Numbered from the stretch's first letter, positions 18,645-28,059 are shown. The stretch is DNA of 64,000 nt from JANXQE01 sp035651635 (GCA_035651635.1 DASRFK010000106.1:1-64000); one strand, 5' to 3'. The notes: generated by a model not told the origin, from the sequence alone. Numbers and translations are program-made.

Positions 18645-18666
18645 AGGCTTTATTTAGGCTTTATTT
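18645..18666 (-). promoter_or_regulatory. Tandem 11-bp repeat upstream of the arabinose operon, candidate operator
   Basis: AGGCTTTATTT occurs twice with no gap (18645-18655 and 18656-18666), immediately after the stop codon of the ROK regulator and 65 bp upstream of the isomerase start. The A/T-rich repeat stands out in GC-rich surroundings. The phase of 11 bp places both copies on the same DNA face, as expected for paired binding of a dimeric regulator. It may equally contain the -10 region. Confidence 0.4.
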
Positions 18667-19890
18667 TCATGCGGTCGTTTGAGCATAACGCGCCGCAGAG
18701 ATCGCACCGGCTTCTTCGTCGGTTGGCAAAACCAACCGGTCCAGCCCGGCGGCCACCAGGCCGGCCGCGCGATGATGCTGTGCGGTTTGACAGAGGACCT
18801 CTCCAAACCGGCCCCAAATCGCTCCTTTCCTTACCGCATCAGTAAAGTGCGAGATACACGCGGGGATCTCAGCCAGCCGCCCGGTAATCACCAACCGCCG
18901 CACGCCGAGCACATTGATGGCACCGGCGACGATCCGGGCGGTGTCTTCGAGCGTGTCCTCGAGCCACGGCTCCAGCCCGGCTTCATTGACGTGCAACCGA
19001 AACGCCGGCCACGACGCGCGCGCCCCTGTCCGACCTCGACCGTTGGCGGCTGCGAAGCTCTCAAGAAGGCCCCCTTCCGATACCAGCGTTTCCACACAAC
19101 CTACAGCCCCGCACCCGCAACGACGCTGGTTGCCCGCCACGGGTGTATGGCCCAATTCCCCGCTAAGCGGAATCCGGGGAGAAAACAGCTCGCTCTCCAT
19201 TACGACCGCGCCTCCGACGCCCTGGCCAAAATCGAGCAGGAGGAAATCCTCACCGTCAGGCTCGGCGGTCAAATGGCCCAAAGCCAGCGCGCGGATCTCT
19301 TGCACCAGCAACACCGGTAATCCCCATGCGGCATGCAACAGCTGCGGCAGGTTGATTCGCTCCAGCCAATGCAGGTTGGGCGAGAAAAGCACCTTGCCGG
19401 CCTGTTCATCAACAATTCCCGGCACGCTCACCAGCACACCCCAGAGCTGGTCAGGTCTCCAGTCCTGCGCCACACTTTTCAGCATGTCCAGCCAGGCGTC
19501 CGGTGATTTTGGGGTCGGAAAACACGAACCCCAGCGGTCCTCGAGTTCCACTGCTACCGGCAGGGCCGAAAGGCACGTTTCAGATACTCCCAGCTCGATC
19601 GCCAAAAAGCGGGGCCGCCGCGCGTTCAGACGCAGAAGTTGTCCCGGCCGGCCCAGCCTGGTTCCCCCGTCGGGGCCGCCAGCGCTGTCGGCCGCCGAAC
19701 CCGCCTCTTGCAGGATCCCCAACCGCAACAGCTCGGTGGTGATCTTGCCCGCCGTGGGTTGGCTGATGCCAGCCGCTTTTGCCAGGTCCGCCCGCGATGC
19801 CATGCCGAGGCGCAACAACAGCGAAATGACCGTGCGCTGATTGGTGCGGCGCAGGCTGGAAGGCAACGCGGCTGTCTTGACTCCGAGCAT
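18667..19890 (-). CDS. ROK-family transcriptional regulator of the arabinose operon
   Basis: The 407-residue protein has an N-terminal winged helix-turn-helix (RTVISLLLRLGMASRADLAKAAGISQPTAGKITTELL, residues about 18-60) joined to a ROK sugar-kinase-like domain. The ROK zinc site GELGHTPVAG...CGCGAVGCVE is intact. The ATP-site region DFGQGVGGAVV is present, but the segment that carries the catalytic Asp in ROK kinases reads VQEIRALALGH, so it should be a sugar-sensing repressor rather than an enzyme. It is the first gene on the strand of the arabinose operon, 86 bp ahead of the isomerase. A short inverted repeat CAGTT-GGTTT-AACTG (19898-19912) just upstream of its start could serve autoregulation. 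Confidence 0.92.
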   Translation of the reverse strand: MLGVKTAALPSSLRRTNQRTVISLLLRLGMASRADLAKAAGISQPTAGKITTELLRLGILQEAGSAADSAGGPDGGTRLGRPGQLLRLNARRPRFLAIELGVSETCLSALPVAVELEDRWGSCFPTPKSPDAWLDMLKSVAQDWRPDQLWGVLVSVPGIVDEQAGKVLFSPNLHWLERINLPQLLHAAWGLPVLLVQEIRALALGHLTAEPDGEDFLLLDFGQGVGGAVVMESELFSPRIPLSGELGHTPVAGNQRRCGCGAVGCVETLVSEGGLLESFAAANGRGRTGARASWPAFRLHVNEAGLEPWLEDTLEDTARIVAGAINVLGVRRLVITGRLAEIPACISHFTDAVRKGAIWGRFGEVLCQTAQHHRAAGLVAAGLDRLVLPTDEEAGAISAARYAQTTA

Positions 19891-20049
19891 TAGGGTTCAG
19901 TTGGTTTAACTGCGCCCAGCGTACAATATGAAACTTTGTTAAGGAAAGAACTTTTTCAGGATCTCTTGGCCCGCGGCCGGTCTCTTGCAACATCATGATC
20001 CCCACCGAAAAGCCGATGGAACGCCGTCCCAATCACCGCTGAATGGCCG

Positions 20050-20517
20050 CTATCTCGAGCGAGGGCCGTTCAGCAGCAGCACCAACCACACGGAAATGAA
20101 AAGCAGCGGCAGCAGCAGCGGCGCCGACAATCCCAGCAACCGGGTGCTTGCGGCCGTTTGGATGGGCGGCAGCTCCGGCGAGATCGCTTTGGCCTGGTAT
20201 AAACGGCGAATCTGTCGCATGGCGCGCAGTGCTGCTAGAATGCTGATGTCAATCAGGACCGCCACGCAGATGGCCACTGTCGGAATCAAGCGAAACAATA
20301 AGGTGGCTTGCTCAAGATATCGGCCGCTGATTTTGGGATCGAGGCTCGTCAGCCCGTTGGTGGTGATCGCATAGGCAGTAAATAAAAACGACTGGGATGC
20401 CACCAACCACGAAAGCCGCTGCACGATCAGGTTATCTTCGTGCTCGAGTCGCTCACGGAATAATTTGTAGGAGTCGAGCGCGGAAACCTTCTCGGAAACA
20501 TGTTGCGGAGAGTTCAT
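20050..20517 (-). CDS. Small three-helix membrane protein of unknown function
   Basis: The product has 155 residues. An N-terminal amphipathic stretch (YKLFRERLEHEDNLIVQRLSWLVASQSFLFTAYAI) leads into the first of three transmembrane helices, at about 34-55, 77-100 and 127-151. The charged EDNLIVQRL-x-WL motif ahead of the first helix resembles small octameric membrane proteins of the RipA-like group, which I regard as a possible but unproven match. It lies 32 bp downstream of the S9 peptidase gene on the same strand and may be co-transcribed with it. Confidence 0.8.
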   Translation of the reverse strand: MNSPQHVSEKVSALDSYKLFRERLEHEDNLIVQRLSWLVASQSFLFTAYAITTNGLTSLDPKISGRYLEQATLLFRLIPTVAICVAVLIDISILAALRAMRQIRRLYQAKAISPELPPIQTAASTRLLGLSAPLLLPLLFISVWLVLLLNGPRSR

Positions 20518-20549
20518 CGGTACGGCGATCGAGCCGCGGCGCCGTTGGG

Positions 20550-22745
20550 TTATTTAAAGGTCCAGCGGCTCCCGTCAATGCCCAACTGATCAAACAGGAA
20601 CGACAGAATGTCGGCCTGTTCGGCGATCCGCACCTTCAGTGCCGTGCCGATGCCGTGCCCGGCGCTGGCGGTGCTCCGGAAAAGGATCGGCCGATCCGAC
20701 GCCGTTGCCGCCTGCAGACGCGCCGTCATTTTGCGCGATTGCGCCGGGTTGACCCGGCCATCATTGTCCCCCGTGGCAAACAATACTGCCGGATATTTCA
20801 CGCCATTCCGCACCCGATGATACGGCGAGTACGCGTAAAGGGCGCGGAACTGGTCGGGATTTTTAACGGTACCGAACTCCGTGACGTTGAATTGGCCGTT
20901 GGGATCCAACTCGATTCGTAACATGTCGTAGATTCCAACCCGGCTAACGACCGCCCGCGCCAAATCGGGCCGCTGGGTCAAGAACGCGCCCATCAGCAGG
21001 CCGCCGTTGCTGGCGCCTTCCACGGCCAGCTTGGCGGGATTGGTATACTTGTGCTGGATCAAGTACTCCGCCGCGGCAATAAAATCGTCGAAGACGTGCT
21101 GTTTGTAGATTAGGTTGCCTGCTTTGTGCCAGGCTTCACCGAATTCGCTTCCACCCCGTAGATTCGCGATCACATACACGCCTCCGGCGTCAAACCAGAT
21201 CCGGCGCGTCGAATCAAACGCCGGCGTCATACTCACGCCGTAGCCGCCGTATCCATACAGGATCGTCGGATTTTTACCATTCAACTCCAGGCCCTTCTTG
21301 CGCAAAATATTCAGGGGGACTTTCGTCCCGTCTTTGGACGTCGCGAACTCTCGTACCACCTCCATGTCCTCAAATGATACCGGGGAAGTCATGTACAGGG
21401 CGGTGCGTTTGGGCCCCGCCTTGTCTGCCGGATCGAACGTGAACCAGGCGAATGGCGCCAGGTAGCTGACATTCCCAAATAGCAGGTTATCCCCATGCCA
21501 CGATTCGAGTCCTGACACCGCCGAAATCGGCAAAACGGGGATCTCGGTTGGGCTGGCGTTCCGCCCGCTGAAGTAAGCCAGCGCGGACGGCCCGCCAACC
21601 AGATCATTGACATAGAGCTCATGGTCGGAGGGCGCCAATTCCTGAACCACACCGGCGTCTTCCGGAACTACCAGATTGGCGCTGGCCAGAAGCGTCGCTG
21701 GTGCGGTCGCGCCCTCGCCCAGCGAGTTCAGCGGCAATCGCAGTACTTTGCCCTTTGGCGCGCCGTGATGGGAAAGCAGATACAGAGCCCCGTCGCGCCC
21801 GATCTTGACTGCCTTGATTCCGTCTTCAAAGCGCGTGATTTGCGTCCACTTGCCGGTGCCATCGCGCACATAATGCGCGAAATCGCCGCCGTCCCCATTC
21901 GCCACCGACGCCAGCAGCCATTGGCCGTCTTCGCTGGTGTCCAATTCGATTTCGGCAATGCGCGGAAAATCCTTTCCGATTTCCAACTTGTCGTCGGAAA
22001 CAGGCGTGCCGAGCCGATGAAACCACGCTTGCTGATAAAAATTCAGATCTTGTTCCGGCCGCTCACCCTCGTGCGGATAACGCGTGTAGTAAACTCCCGT
22101 GCCGTCCGCGTTCCACGCCGCGCTGCCGCCGCCCGTTGGGTATTGCACCCGCGGGATTTCGTCTTCCAGCTCTTTGCCGGTGTCCACCTCGAAAAAGCGC
22201 AAAGTCCCTTGCTCGCTCCCTCCTTCCGAGAGAGAGACCGCCACCAACCTGCCGTCGAGCGAGGGAACATACCAATCAATGGCTGTCGTGCCGTTTGTGT
22301 TCAGCGTATTGGGATCCACCACCGGACGGGAAAGCGCCGGTGGCTCTAGCGAGGAGAGCCGGACCAGAACCGGCTGCTGCGCGGGCGGTTTAAAACGCAG
22401 GGCAAAAGTCCGGCCGCGTTTCCAGCTAAGCCCAAAATACCGGGCCGATTCCTCCCCGCGAATTTGAGCCAGTTGCTCCGCTATTCCGTCGTGGTACGGC
22501 AATTGACTGAAGTAAGCTCGCGTCCGGTCGTTTTGGGCTTTGATCCATTCGCGTACCGGCGGCGCCGAGAAGTCCTCCAGCCATTGGTAATTATCAACGA
22601 CCGCAACGCCGTGATAGGTATTTGTCACCGGCTCCATGGCACTGGGAACCGCGGGCAGCATCGCGGCCCGGGCAAAACCAATGGACAAACCGTAGCCGAG
22701 GAGGATTTCCCAAAAGCGGCGCTGGTTTCCGGTCGTTGCACTCAT
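20550..22745 (-). CDS. Prolyl oligopeptidase family serine peptidase (S9A), exported
   Basis: The ATG at 22743-22745 gives a 731-residue protein with a signal-like N terminus (FWEILLGYGLSIGFARAAM). An in-frame start at 22895 would add 50 residues without character. The front has the S9A opening YHGVAVVDNYQWLED, then a seven-bladed propeller, then an alpha/beta hydrolase domain. The catalytic triad is visible: Ser in GASNGGLLMGA, Asp in TGDNDGRVNPAQSRKM, His in ASAGHGIG. Such enzymes cleave short proline-containing peptides after the proline, probably in the periplasm here. Confidence 0.94.
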   Translation of the reverse strand: MSATTGNQRRFWEILLGYGLSIGFARAAMLPAVPSAMEPVTNTYHGVAVVDNYQWLEDFSAPPVREWIKAQNDRTRAYFSQLPYHDGIAEQLAQIRGEESARYFGLSWKRGRTFALRFKPPAQQPVLVRLSSLEPPALSRPVVDPNTLNTNGTTAIDWYVPSLDGRLVAVSLSEGGSEQGTLRFFEVDTGKELEDEIPRVQYPTGGGSAAWNADGTGVYYTRYPHEGERPEQDLNFYQQAWFHRLGTPVSDDKLEIGKDFPRIAEIELDTSEDGQWLLASVANGDGGDFAHYVRDGTGKWTQITRFEDGIKAVKIGRDGALYLLSHHGAPKGKVLRLPLNSLGEGATAPATLLASANLVVPEDAGVVQELAPSDHELYVNDLVGGPSALAYFSGRNASPTEIPVLPISAVSGLESWHGDNLLFGNVSYLAPFAWFTFDPADKAGPKRTALYMTSPVSFEDMEVVREFATSKDGTKVPLNILRKKGLELNGKNPTILYGYGGYGVSMTPAFDSTRRIWFDAGGVYVIANLRGGSEFGEAWHKAGNLIYKQHVFDDFIAAAEYLIQHKYTNPAKLAVEGASNGGLLMGAFLTQRPDLARAVVSRVGIYDMLRIELDPNGQFNVTEFGTVKNPDQFRALYAYSPYHRVRNGVKYPAVLFATGDNDGRVNPAQSRKMTARLQAATASDRPILFRSTASAGHGIGTALKVRIAEQADILSFLFDQLGIDGSRWTFK

Positions 22746-22982
22746 AATTGAAAAGTAGGTAGCCCGACTCCGCTTGGCAAGGCCCACCCAAAGGTCCAGG
22801 GAAGAACTTGTACGACACCACAGATTCCTGAGGACAGCCGAGGGGACCTGGAGTTCCGGTCGAAAGCCAGTGGTGTCATCAGCGCAGCATCTCACCTATA
22901 CACCTACTTACGGAATGAGGGCCCATTGAGGTGTGCCCGGTCCCGTCATTGTGCGTAATTCACTCACCTAGCCCCGCTGCGC

Positions 22983-23774
22983 TCACGCCCCCGAAACCAA
23001 CTCGTGCTGGGACCGCCAATAAGGTTTGCGATTGTAATGGGCAAACAGCTTTTGTTCGTACTCGCGCGTGATGTCCATCCGCGGGTCGTACTCCGGCGCA
23101 TGGCGGATCGTCTCGCGGTCCAGGTCCACGTAGACTCTCGATTCTGACCAACTCACCCAAGCCGTCCATTGCGGAGCCAGGAGGAAGTGTTTCCCGGGCA
23201 ACCACGCGCGTGTATCGCAGACCAGGTACCGGATGGCCCAGTTCGCGTCATCCAAAATAAAATATTCCACGTGCCCAAAGAGTTGATCCAGTGCCTGAAT
23301 CTGGTAACCCGAAAATCCACTGACATCCTGAACGCTTCGGAGGTGACAATCCTCGCCTTGCTCGATCCCTTTGCGGCGCGGGTAACTTTGCAGGTTCGCG
23401 GGCAGATACGCCCAGGGCGCCTCCACCGGTCCCCACAACAAAGGTCCCGGCCAGTAATCCGGCCACCCGTAATACTGCATGTATTCGAGCTCATACTGGC
23501 GCGACACCGGTCGATGCTCTTCAATCGGCGGACTGTTCTCAATCTGCTTGCGAGTCAGCCTTATCCCCACGCTCGAGTGCGGCTCGGTTTCGATCTGTGA
23601 CACCGCGAAAGGCGAAAGCAATACTTGCCGGTTCGGCAGCCACGTGCCCGTATCGGCAACCAGGTAACGAACGGTCCAACTCCGTTCATCAAAATACAAA
23701 TCTTTCAAATGCCCAATCTCGCCGTCCGTGGCCGCCAATCTCGCTCCCTTAAGGTCTCGCGTCTTGCGTAGCAT
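22983..23774 (-). CDS. Tandem PRC-barrel domain protein
   Basis: The 263-residue protein has two PRC-barrel repeats. The first is at about 1-75 (LKGARLAATDGEIGHLKDLYFDERSWTVRYLVADTGTWL), the second at 150-235 (VSGFSGYQIQALDQLFGHVEYFILDDANWAIRYLVCDTRAWLPGKHFLL), separated by a Trp/Tyr/Pro-rich linker (YYGWPDYWPGPLLWGP). PRC-barrels occur in ribosome maturation and photosynthetic reaction centre proteins; stress-linked tandem forms of this type have no defined role. It has one of the few good Shine-Dalgarno sites in the window, GGAGGT about 9 bases before the ATG at 23774. Confidence 0.85.
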   Translation of the reverse strand: MLRKTRDLKGARLAATDGEIGHLKDLYFDERSWTVRYLVADTGTWLPNRQVLLSPFAVSQIETEPHSSVGIRLTRKQIENSPPIEEHRPVSRQYELEYMQYYGWPDYWPGPLLWGPVEAPWAYLPANLQSYPRRKGIEQGEDCHLRSVQDVSGFSGYQIQALDQLFGHVEYFILDDANWAIRYLVCDTRAWLPGKHFLLAPQWTAWVSWSESRVYVDLDRETIRHAPEYDPRMDITREYEQKLFAHYNRKPYWRSQHELVSGA

Positions 23775-23898
23775 AAACTCTTACCTCCGCTCCTAACCTA
23801 AGCTCGGATACTTAACCAGGCAAGCGCCCGTCACGGGTGTGACTAAACCTGTCGGTCATTCCGTGTTGATCGGCAGAAAAGAAGGAGGGCTCCGCAGT

Positions 23899-24060
23899 TC
23901 AATGCGGCTGCGCGGGCGGCTTGGGCTGGCGAAGCCAAAGCTTGCGCCCCGCCACATCAATCAGCGCGCCGTGTTGGACGAGAAATTCCTGGGATAAAAA
24001 GCCTTTGATGTTTTCTCGTCGTGTTCCCGACGCGGCGAATCCCCACTCTTTCAATTCGGT
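23899..24060 (-). pseudogene. C-terminal remnant of a retropepsin-like aspartyl protease gene
   Basis: On the minus strand a frame encodes about 53 residues ending at a TGA (23899-23901) with the text GFLSQEFLVQHGALIDV followed by AGRKLWLR. This resembles the end of bacterial retropepsin-like proteases (G-x-D/E-F-L-x-x-x-x-A-x-I-D-x-x-x-x-x-L-W-L). No start codon or catalytic D-T/S-G is present upstream; instead the frame runs directly into the palindromic repeat and meets a stop just beyond it. The most economical reading is a gene cut by rearrangement at the repeat. Confidence 0.45.
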
Positions 24061-24170
24061 TTGGAGTCCCGCCTTTAGGCTGCCTTTAGGCGGCCCGGCG
24101 CCGAAACCGCCTAAAGGCGGGACTCCAAGCCCAGGCGCTCACCGCAAGGCAGGTTTTTTAAAGCACGCTC
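24061..24170. repeat. Dispersed palindromic repeat, copy R2
   Basis: The long inverted repeat runs from TTGGAGTCCCGCCTTTAGGC (24061) to GGCGGGACTCCAA (24128), with an internal duplication of GCCTTTAGGC. It continues to a degenerate right terminus (TTTTTTAAAGCACGCTC, 24154-24170). The left terminal inverted repeat is absent, and the repeat edge coincides with the truncated protease fragment. Together with the unannotated bases 23775-23898 and 24171-24299 it fills the gap between divergent genes. Confidence 0.7.
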
Positions 24171-24299
24171 CCAAGCGGGTTAAACAAGACGCGGCCGTCA
24201 GTTGGCTGTGGGATCTTTCTGCAGTCAGAATGGCCGCACGCCGGACAAGCCCGATAAGGTTTGCCTTTTCCCGGCGTCTCGGCCGGTCTATGCTGATTT

Positions 24300-24770
24300 A
24301 TGGCGCTGGTTCGTATTCTAGTGGATGGCTACAGCCTTCTGCATCGCTGGCCTGAATTGGCCCGGGGCGCACCGCGCTTTTCTGCGGCCGCCCGGGACGA
24401 ACTTGTCCGCCGCCTGACCCAGTACCAAGATGCAATTTCAACCCCAATTACCATCTTTTTCGATGGTGCCATGCCCAAGGGCAAGCGCCGGGGTCCAGAG
24501 GGAGACCCTGGAATTGAAGTGCTGTTCTCCCATTCAGGCCAGACAGCGGACGACCTGATCGAGCGCGCGGCGTACCGGTTTGCTCCTTATGGAGAGGTCT
24601 TGGCGGTAACTGACGATGGGGCCGAGCGCGAAACAGTTCTCAGCTTGGGCGGCCTGGCCTCCAGTTGCATCAATTTCATACGCGAGGTCGAAAATACCTT
24701 GGCTGCACTGGCGGACGACATTAAAGATCATAACCGGCGAGAGCAGCATCGGTTTCGCAACCGGCGCTGA
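24300..24770 (+). CDS. NYN-domain (YacP-like) ribonuclease
   Basis: The 156-residue protein has the PIN-like NYN fold. It opens with ILVDGYSLLHRW (first catalytic Asp), has ITIFFDGAMPKGKRRG in the middle, and ends with GQTADDLIERAAYRF and VLAVTDDGAERETVLSLGG carrying the other acidic residues. YacP-type proteins are metal-dependent nucleases thought to act in RNA processing. The gene starts without a visible Shine-Dalgarno site and ends 7 bp before the VWA-like gene, so the two are likely co-transcribed. Confidence 0.88.
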   Translation: MALVRILVDGYSLLHRWPELARGAPRFSAAARDELVRRLTQYQDAISTPITIFFDGAMPKGKRRGPEGDPGIEVLFSHSGQTADDLIERAAYRFAPYGEVLAVTDDGAERETVLSLGGLASSCINFIREVENTLAALADDIKDHNRREQHRFRNRR

Positions 24771-24777
24771 GAATTGC

Positions 24778-26100
24778 GTGAACAGTCCATCGTTACCGAG
24801 CACCCTTCTGAATTTGGCCCGCGCGGCGGGATGTGTTTGCCTGGCGGCGCTCCCCTTACTCGCAGCGGGCCAAACGAACAGCCCGGCCCTCATCTACCCT
24901 AAGAACCGTTACCTGCTGGTGGTCGAGACCTCCCGGGCCATGCAGCGGCGCGCCGACGTGATGGCTCTGGCTGTGCGGGAGTTGCTCAATTCGGCCGTGG
25001 CTGGACAGGCCCGGCGCGGCGATACTCTCGGCGTATGGACTTTTGACGAGGATCTTCATACGGGTCTGCTGCCTCTTCAACAATGGTCGCCCGATTCGCA
25101 AGCGGCCATTACCGACCGCATTGTCGGGTTTCTGAAGGCTCAGAAATTTGAGAAACACGCGCGGTTCGACAAGGTTGTCCCCGCGGTCGAGGGTTTAGCC
25201 CGGAACTCGCAGTTCATCACTGTGCTGTTGGTGTGTTCGGGCGAGGCGGATATCCATGGCACGCGTTTTGACCAGCGCATCAACGAATTCTTCCGGACCT
25301 GGCGCTTGCAACCTCAGGACGCCGGCACTCCTTTTATCATCGCTTTGCGAGCCCAATCCGGAACGTTCGTGGAATGCGCCATGAACCCTTCGCCCTGGCC
25401 GGCCGAATTGCCTGCCCTGCCAAAAGAGTTGCTCACGCCAGTCCCTTCTGCTCAGCCGATGATCGCGCCGTCGCAAAAGCCGGTCACTTCGAGTGTACCG
25501 CCTTTAATCATTTCGGGCAAAAAACGCGCGCCCGCGCCCGCGCCAGCCGATCCAGGTGCGCCAAAACCCCAAGTGACCGCTACTCTTTCGCCGACGAACC
25601 CGCTCCCAAGTACTCAGACTCTGCCTCCGGCTCAACCTGCCCCGATCCTCCCTGCTAACACAGCGCCGGCTGAGCCCGCGTCAGCAAGCCCCGCAGTAAC
25701 CGCCAGCACTACACCTAATACTCGCGGGCCTTTGCCCGATTCATCTCCTGGCCAGCGCGGTTCCAGCCAGGTTCAGGCCCCCTCAGTCGCTGATTCACGC
25801 CCGACGACCTCCGCGCCGCCGGGTTTGGTCACTCTTTCCCCCGCGGCCCAGCAACCGTCGGAAGCCTCGGAGCACAAAGATACACCGGCGCTTGTCACGC
25901 CAGCCGTCTCCAACCGCGAACCGGTGCAAGTAGCCACGTCGGTTCCAGTCAACAAATCCCTATACCGGGCGACCCTGATCTTCATGGGTCTGGTTTCGCT
26001 GCTTGCGATTGGAACTGCGATTTGGTTTTGGCGGCTGCGCACACGTCGGACGCATGAAACAAGCTTGATTACTGAGTCATTCGATCGCCGCGAACCGTAA
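24778..26100 (+). CDS. Exported VWA-like protein with Pro-rich linker and C-terminal membrane anchor
   Basis: The start is taken as the GTG at 24778, 7 bp after the nuclease gene, because it gives a signal peptide (LARAAGCVCLAALPLLAAGQ). The 440-residue product then has a VWA-like domain (about 40-190; RYLLVVETSRAMQRRADVM, where the canonical metal-binding DxSxS reads V-E-T-S-R, so the site is degenerate). A Pro/Ala/Thr/Ser-rich unstructured stretch of about 190 residues follows, then a transmembrane helix (LIFMGLVSLLAIGTAIWFW) and a basic tail. It looks like a membrane-tethered periplasmic adhesion or scaffold protein. The function is unknown. Confidence 0.82.
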   Translation: MNSPSLPSTLLNLARAAGCVCLAALPLLAAGQTNSPALIYPKNRYLLVVETSRAMQRRADVMALAVRELLNSAVAGQARRGDTLGVWTFDEDLHTGLLPLQQWSPDSQAAITDRIVGFLKAQKFEKHARFDKVVPAVEGLARNSQFITVLLVCSGEADIHGTRFDQRINEFFRTWRLQPQDAGTPFIIALRAQSGTFVECAMNPSPWPAELPALPKELLTPVPSAQPMIAPSQKPVTSSVPPLIISGKKRAPAPAPADPGAPKPQVTATLSPTNPLPSTQTLPPAQPAPILPANTAPAEPASASPAVTASTTPNTRGPLPDSSPGQRGSSQVQAPSVADSRPTTSAPPGLVTLSPAAQQPSEASEHKDTPALVTPAVSNREPVQVATSVPVNKSLYRATLIFMGLVSLLAIGTAIWFWRLRTRRTHETSLITESFDRREP

Positions 26101-26114
26101 GAACGGCGCAGACT

Positions 26115-26747
26115 TCAGATCCTGCTTCCCGGCTTGGGCACCTTCATCTGTCGATAAACGAACAGGTAATACATTGCGCCCAGCACCAGCATGGCGCCGC
26201 CCAGCCACATTGAAATGCGGTGCGCCTGACCCTTCATTAGTTCCTGGTCCTGTCCCATCTTGATTCCCACGTAGCACAACACTCCGCACCAGGCCGCCGA
26301 GCCGAGGATGGTATAGAGCGAGTAAAGTCGATAATCGAGGCGCACTATGCCGGCGGGGATGCCGATCAAGTGGCGAACTACCGGCAATAATCGCGAGATA
26401 AACACTCCCATCGAGCCGTAGTGCGCTGCCCAGCGTTCCGCACCTTCTATTTTTTGCCGGGAAATTAGAACGTACCGGCCGTAGCGAAGCGCTAGTGGGC
26501 GCCCGGCTAATCGTGAAGCCCAATACATCACTGTTGCGCCCAGCCACGATCCGAATGTCCCGGCTAAGATGATGCCGGGTATTCCCAGCGCGGTCTGGTG
26601 AGTGTAGGCCAGATGGGCCGCCGGTGGGATAATCAGCTCGCTCGGCAACGGCACGATCGAGCTCTCAATCGCCATCAACAGGCCGATGAGAGGATATCCA
26701 CCCGTGCCTAGCCTGGCCAAATACCAATCGATCAAACCTTTCAACAT
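26115..26747 (-). CDS. DedA-family membrane protein
   Basis: From the ATG at 26745-26747 the product is 210 residues, the usual DedA length; a longer in-frame start would add 32 polar residues. Family marks are MAIESSIVPLPSELIIPPAA in the first re-entrant region, GSWLGATVMYWASRLAGRP, and the essential-arginine segment SRLLPVVRHLIGIPAGIVRL. DedA/VTT-fold proteins act as lipid scramblases or flippases, for example recycling undecaprenyl phosphate. It is convergent with the VWA-like gene, with 14 bp between their ends. Confidence 0.92.
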   Translation of the reverse strand: MLKGLIDWYLARLGTGGYPLIGLLMAIESSIVPLPSELIIPPAAHLAYTHQTALGIPGIILAGTFGSWLGATVMYWASRLAGRPLALRYGRYVLISRQKIEGAERWAAHYGSMGVFISRLLPVVRHLIGIPAGIVRLDYRLYSLYTILGSAAWCGVLCYVGIKMGQDQELMKGQAHRISMWLGGAMLVLGAMYYLFVYRQMKVPKPGSRI

Positions 26748-27041
26748 GCGGCCGCCGTTATAGTCGAAAGCCTCGCCTGAGGAAACGAGATTCCCCGTGG
26801 CGTCAGCTTCAGAATTCTGCCCTGCCTCCCTTTTGATTAACACCGTGGCTTCAGCTCGGTGGGGAAGCCGACGGCAACTGTTTCAAACAGTTTCAATTAG
26901 GCTCCGGCCTGAGTACTCCGCGCTGAGGCGACTGGTCATTACCCACAAGTTTTGCCCTCGTTCTTTTGCCTAAATGATATCAAAGCTGCCAGGTCCCTTT
27001 TTGCGCCTTGCCACCGCAGGACAGCGGCTTAAAGTGGTCCA

Positions 27042-27968
27042 ATGACGATTTCCGGCTTTTGGGCGTGTTCCTGCGTTTTGTTGTCCTCCCTGGCCTACGC
27101 CGCCGGGCAAGTCACCGTCGAGGTCACCCAGGAGCAGCAGCAGTTTCTGGCCGGCGAACCGTTGAAGGTTGCCGTGCGCATTACCAACCTGTCCGGACAG
27201 GACTTGCAGCTCGGCGCTGAAGAGGATTGGCTTACTTTCGCTCTGGAATCGCGTGAGGGCGGGGTGGTGGTGCCCAAACTTGGGGAGGCGCCGGTGACCG
27301 GTGTGTTTGTTTTGCCCTCCTCGAAGGTCGCCATCAAGCGCGTGGACCTCGCGCCGTACTTCCTGATCTCCCAGCAAGGAACTTACCAGATCGTGGCCAC
27401 CGTCCGCATCAAAGGTTGGAACCGCGAACTGACCAGCCCACCGAAATCTTTCGATATTATTCAAGGCGCCAAACTTTGGGAGCAGGAGGTTGGAGTACCG
27501 AAACCTCCTGGCGCAACCAACTCGGAACCCGAAATCCGCCGCTATATTCTGCAACAGGCAAATTATCTGCGCGGCCAGATTCGGCTGTACCTGCGCATCA
27601 CCGATCCCTACGGCAAACCAATCCGGGTGTTTGCGGTTGGCCCGATGATTTCTTTCGGTCGGCCCGAGCACCAGGTCGATCGGTTCAGCAATCTGCACGT
27701 TCTGTACCAGGACGGACCGTCTTCCTACAACTATACCATGTGCAACGTGGACGGAGAAGTTACTGCGCGACGCACTTACGATTATATCGATTCGCGTCCG
27801 CGCCTTCGGGCCGATCCTGATGGCAACATTACCGTGGTGGGCGGATCGCGTCGAATCACCCCCGAAGATGTGCCACGGCCAAACCTGGGCGATTCCACCG
27901 AACCCCCGCAGCCCTCAACCAACGCGCCTCCCGTTGGGCAACTCAGCGTCACCAAGCCGGGCCTCTGA
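27042..27968 (+). CDS. Secreted protein of unknown function
   Basis: The 308-residue product has a signal peptide (FWACSCVLLSSLAYAAG). Its first 100 mature residues look like an Ig-type beta-sandwich (VTVEVTQEQQQFLAGEPLKVAVRITNLSGQDL) of the sort used to describe relative rights to bind or assemble in envelope proteins. The middle part (RRYILQQANYLRGQIRLYLRITDPYGKPIRVF) suggests a second beta domain, and the tail is Pro-rich. I do not recognise a family. The region 26748-27041 upstream is non-coding. Confidence 0.75.
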   Translation: MTISGFWACSCVLLSSLAYAAGQVTVEVTQEQQQFLAGEPLKVAVRITNLSGQDLQLGAEEDWLTFALESREGGVVVPKLGEAPVTGVFVLPSSKVAIKRVDLAPYFLISQQGTYQIVATVRIKGWNRELTSPPKSFDIIQGAKLWEQEVGVPKPPGATNSEPEIRRYILQQANYLRGQIRLYLRITDPYGKPIRVFAVGPMISFGRPEHQVDRFSNLHVLYQDGPSSYNYTMCNVDGEVTARRTYDYIDSRPRLRADPDGNITVVGGSRRITPEDVPRPNLGDSTEPPQPSTNAPPVGQLSVTKPGL

Positions 27969-28059
27969 AACCTCGTGCAAAAATAAAGCCCGGTTGGACG
28001 CGTTATCCTGAAATGGTTCGCCTATTTTGCAGTTGAACCCGGGCTAAAGAGCGGCGGGC

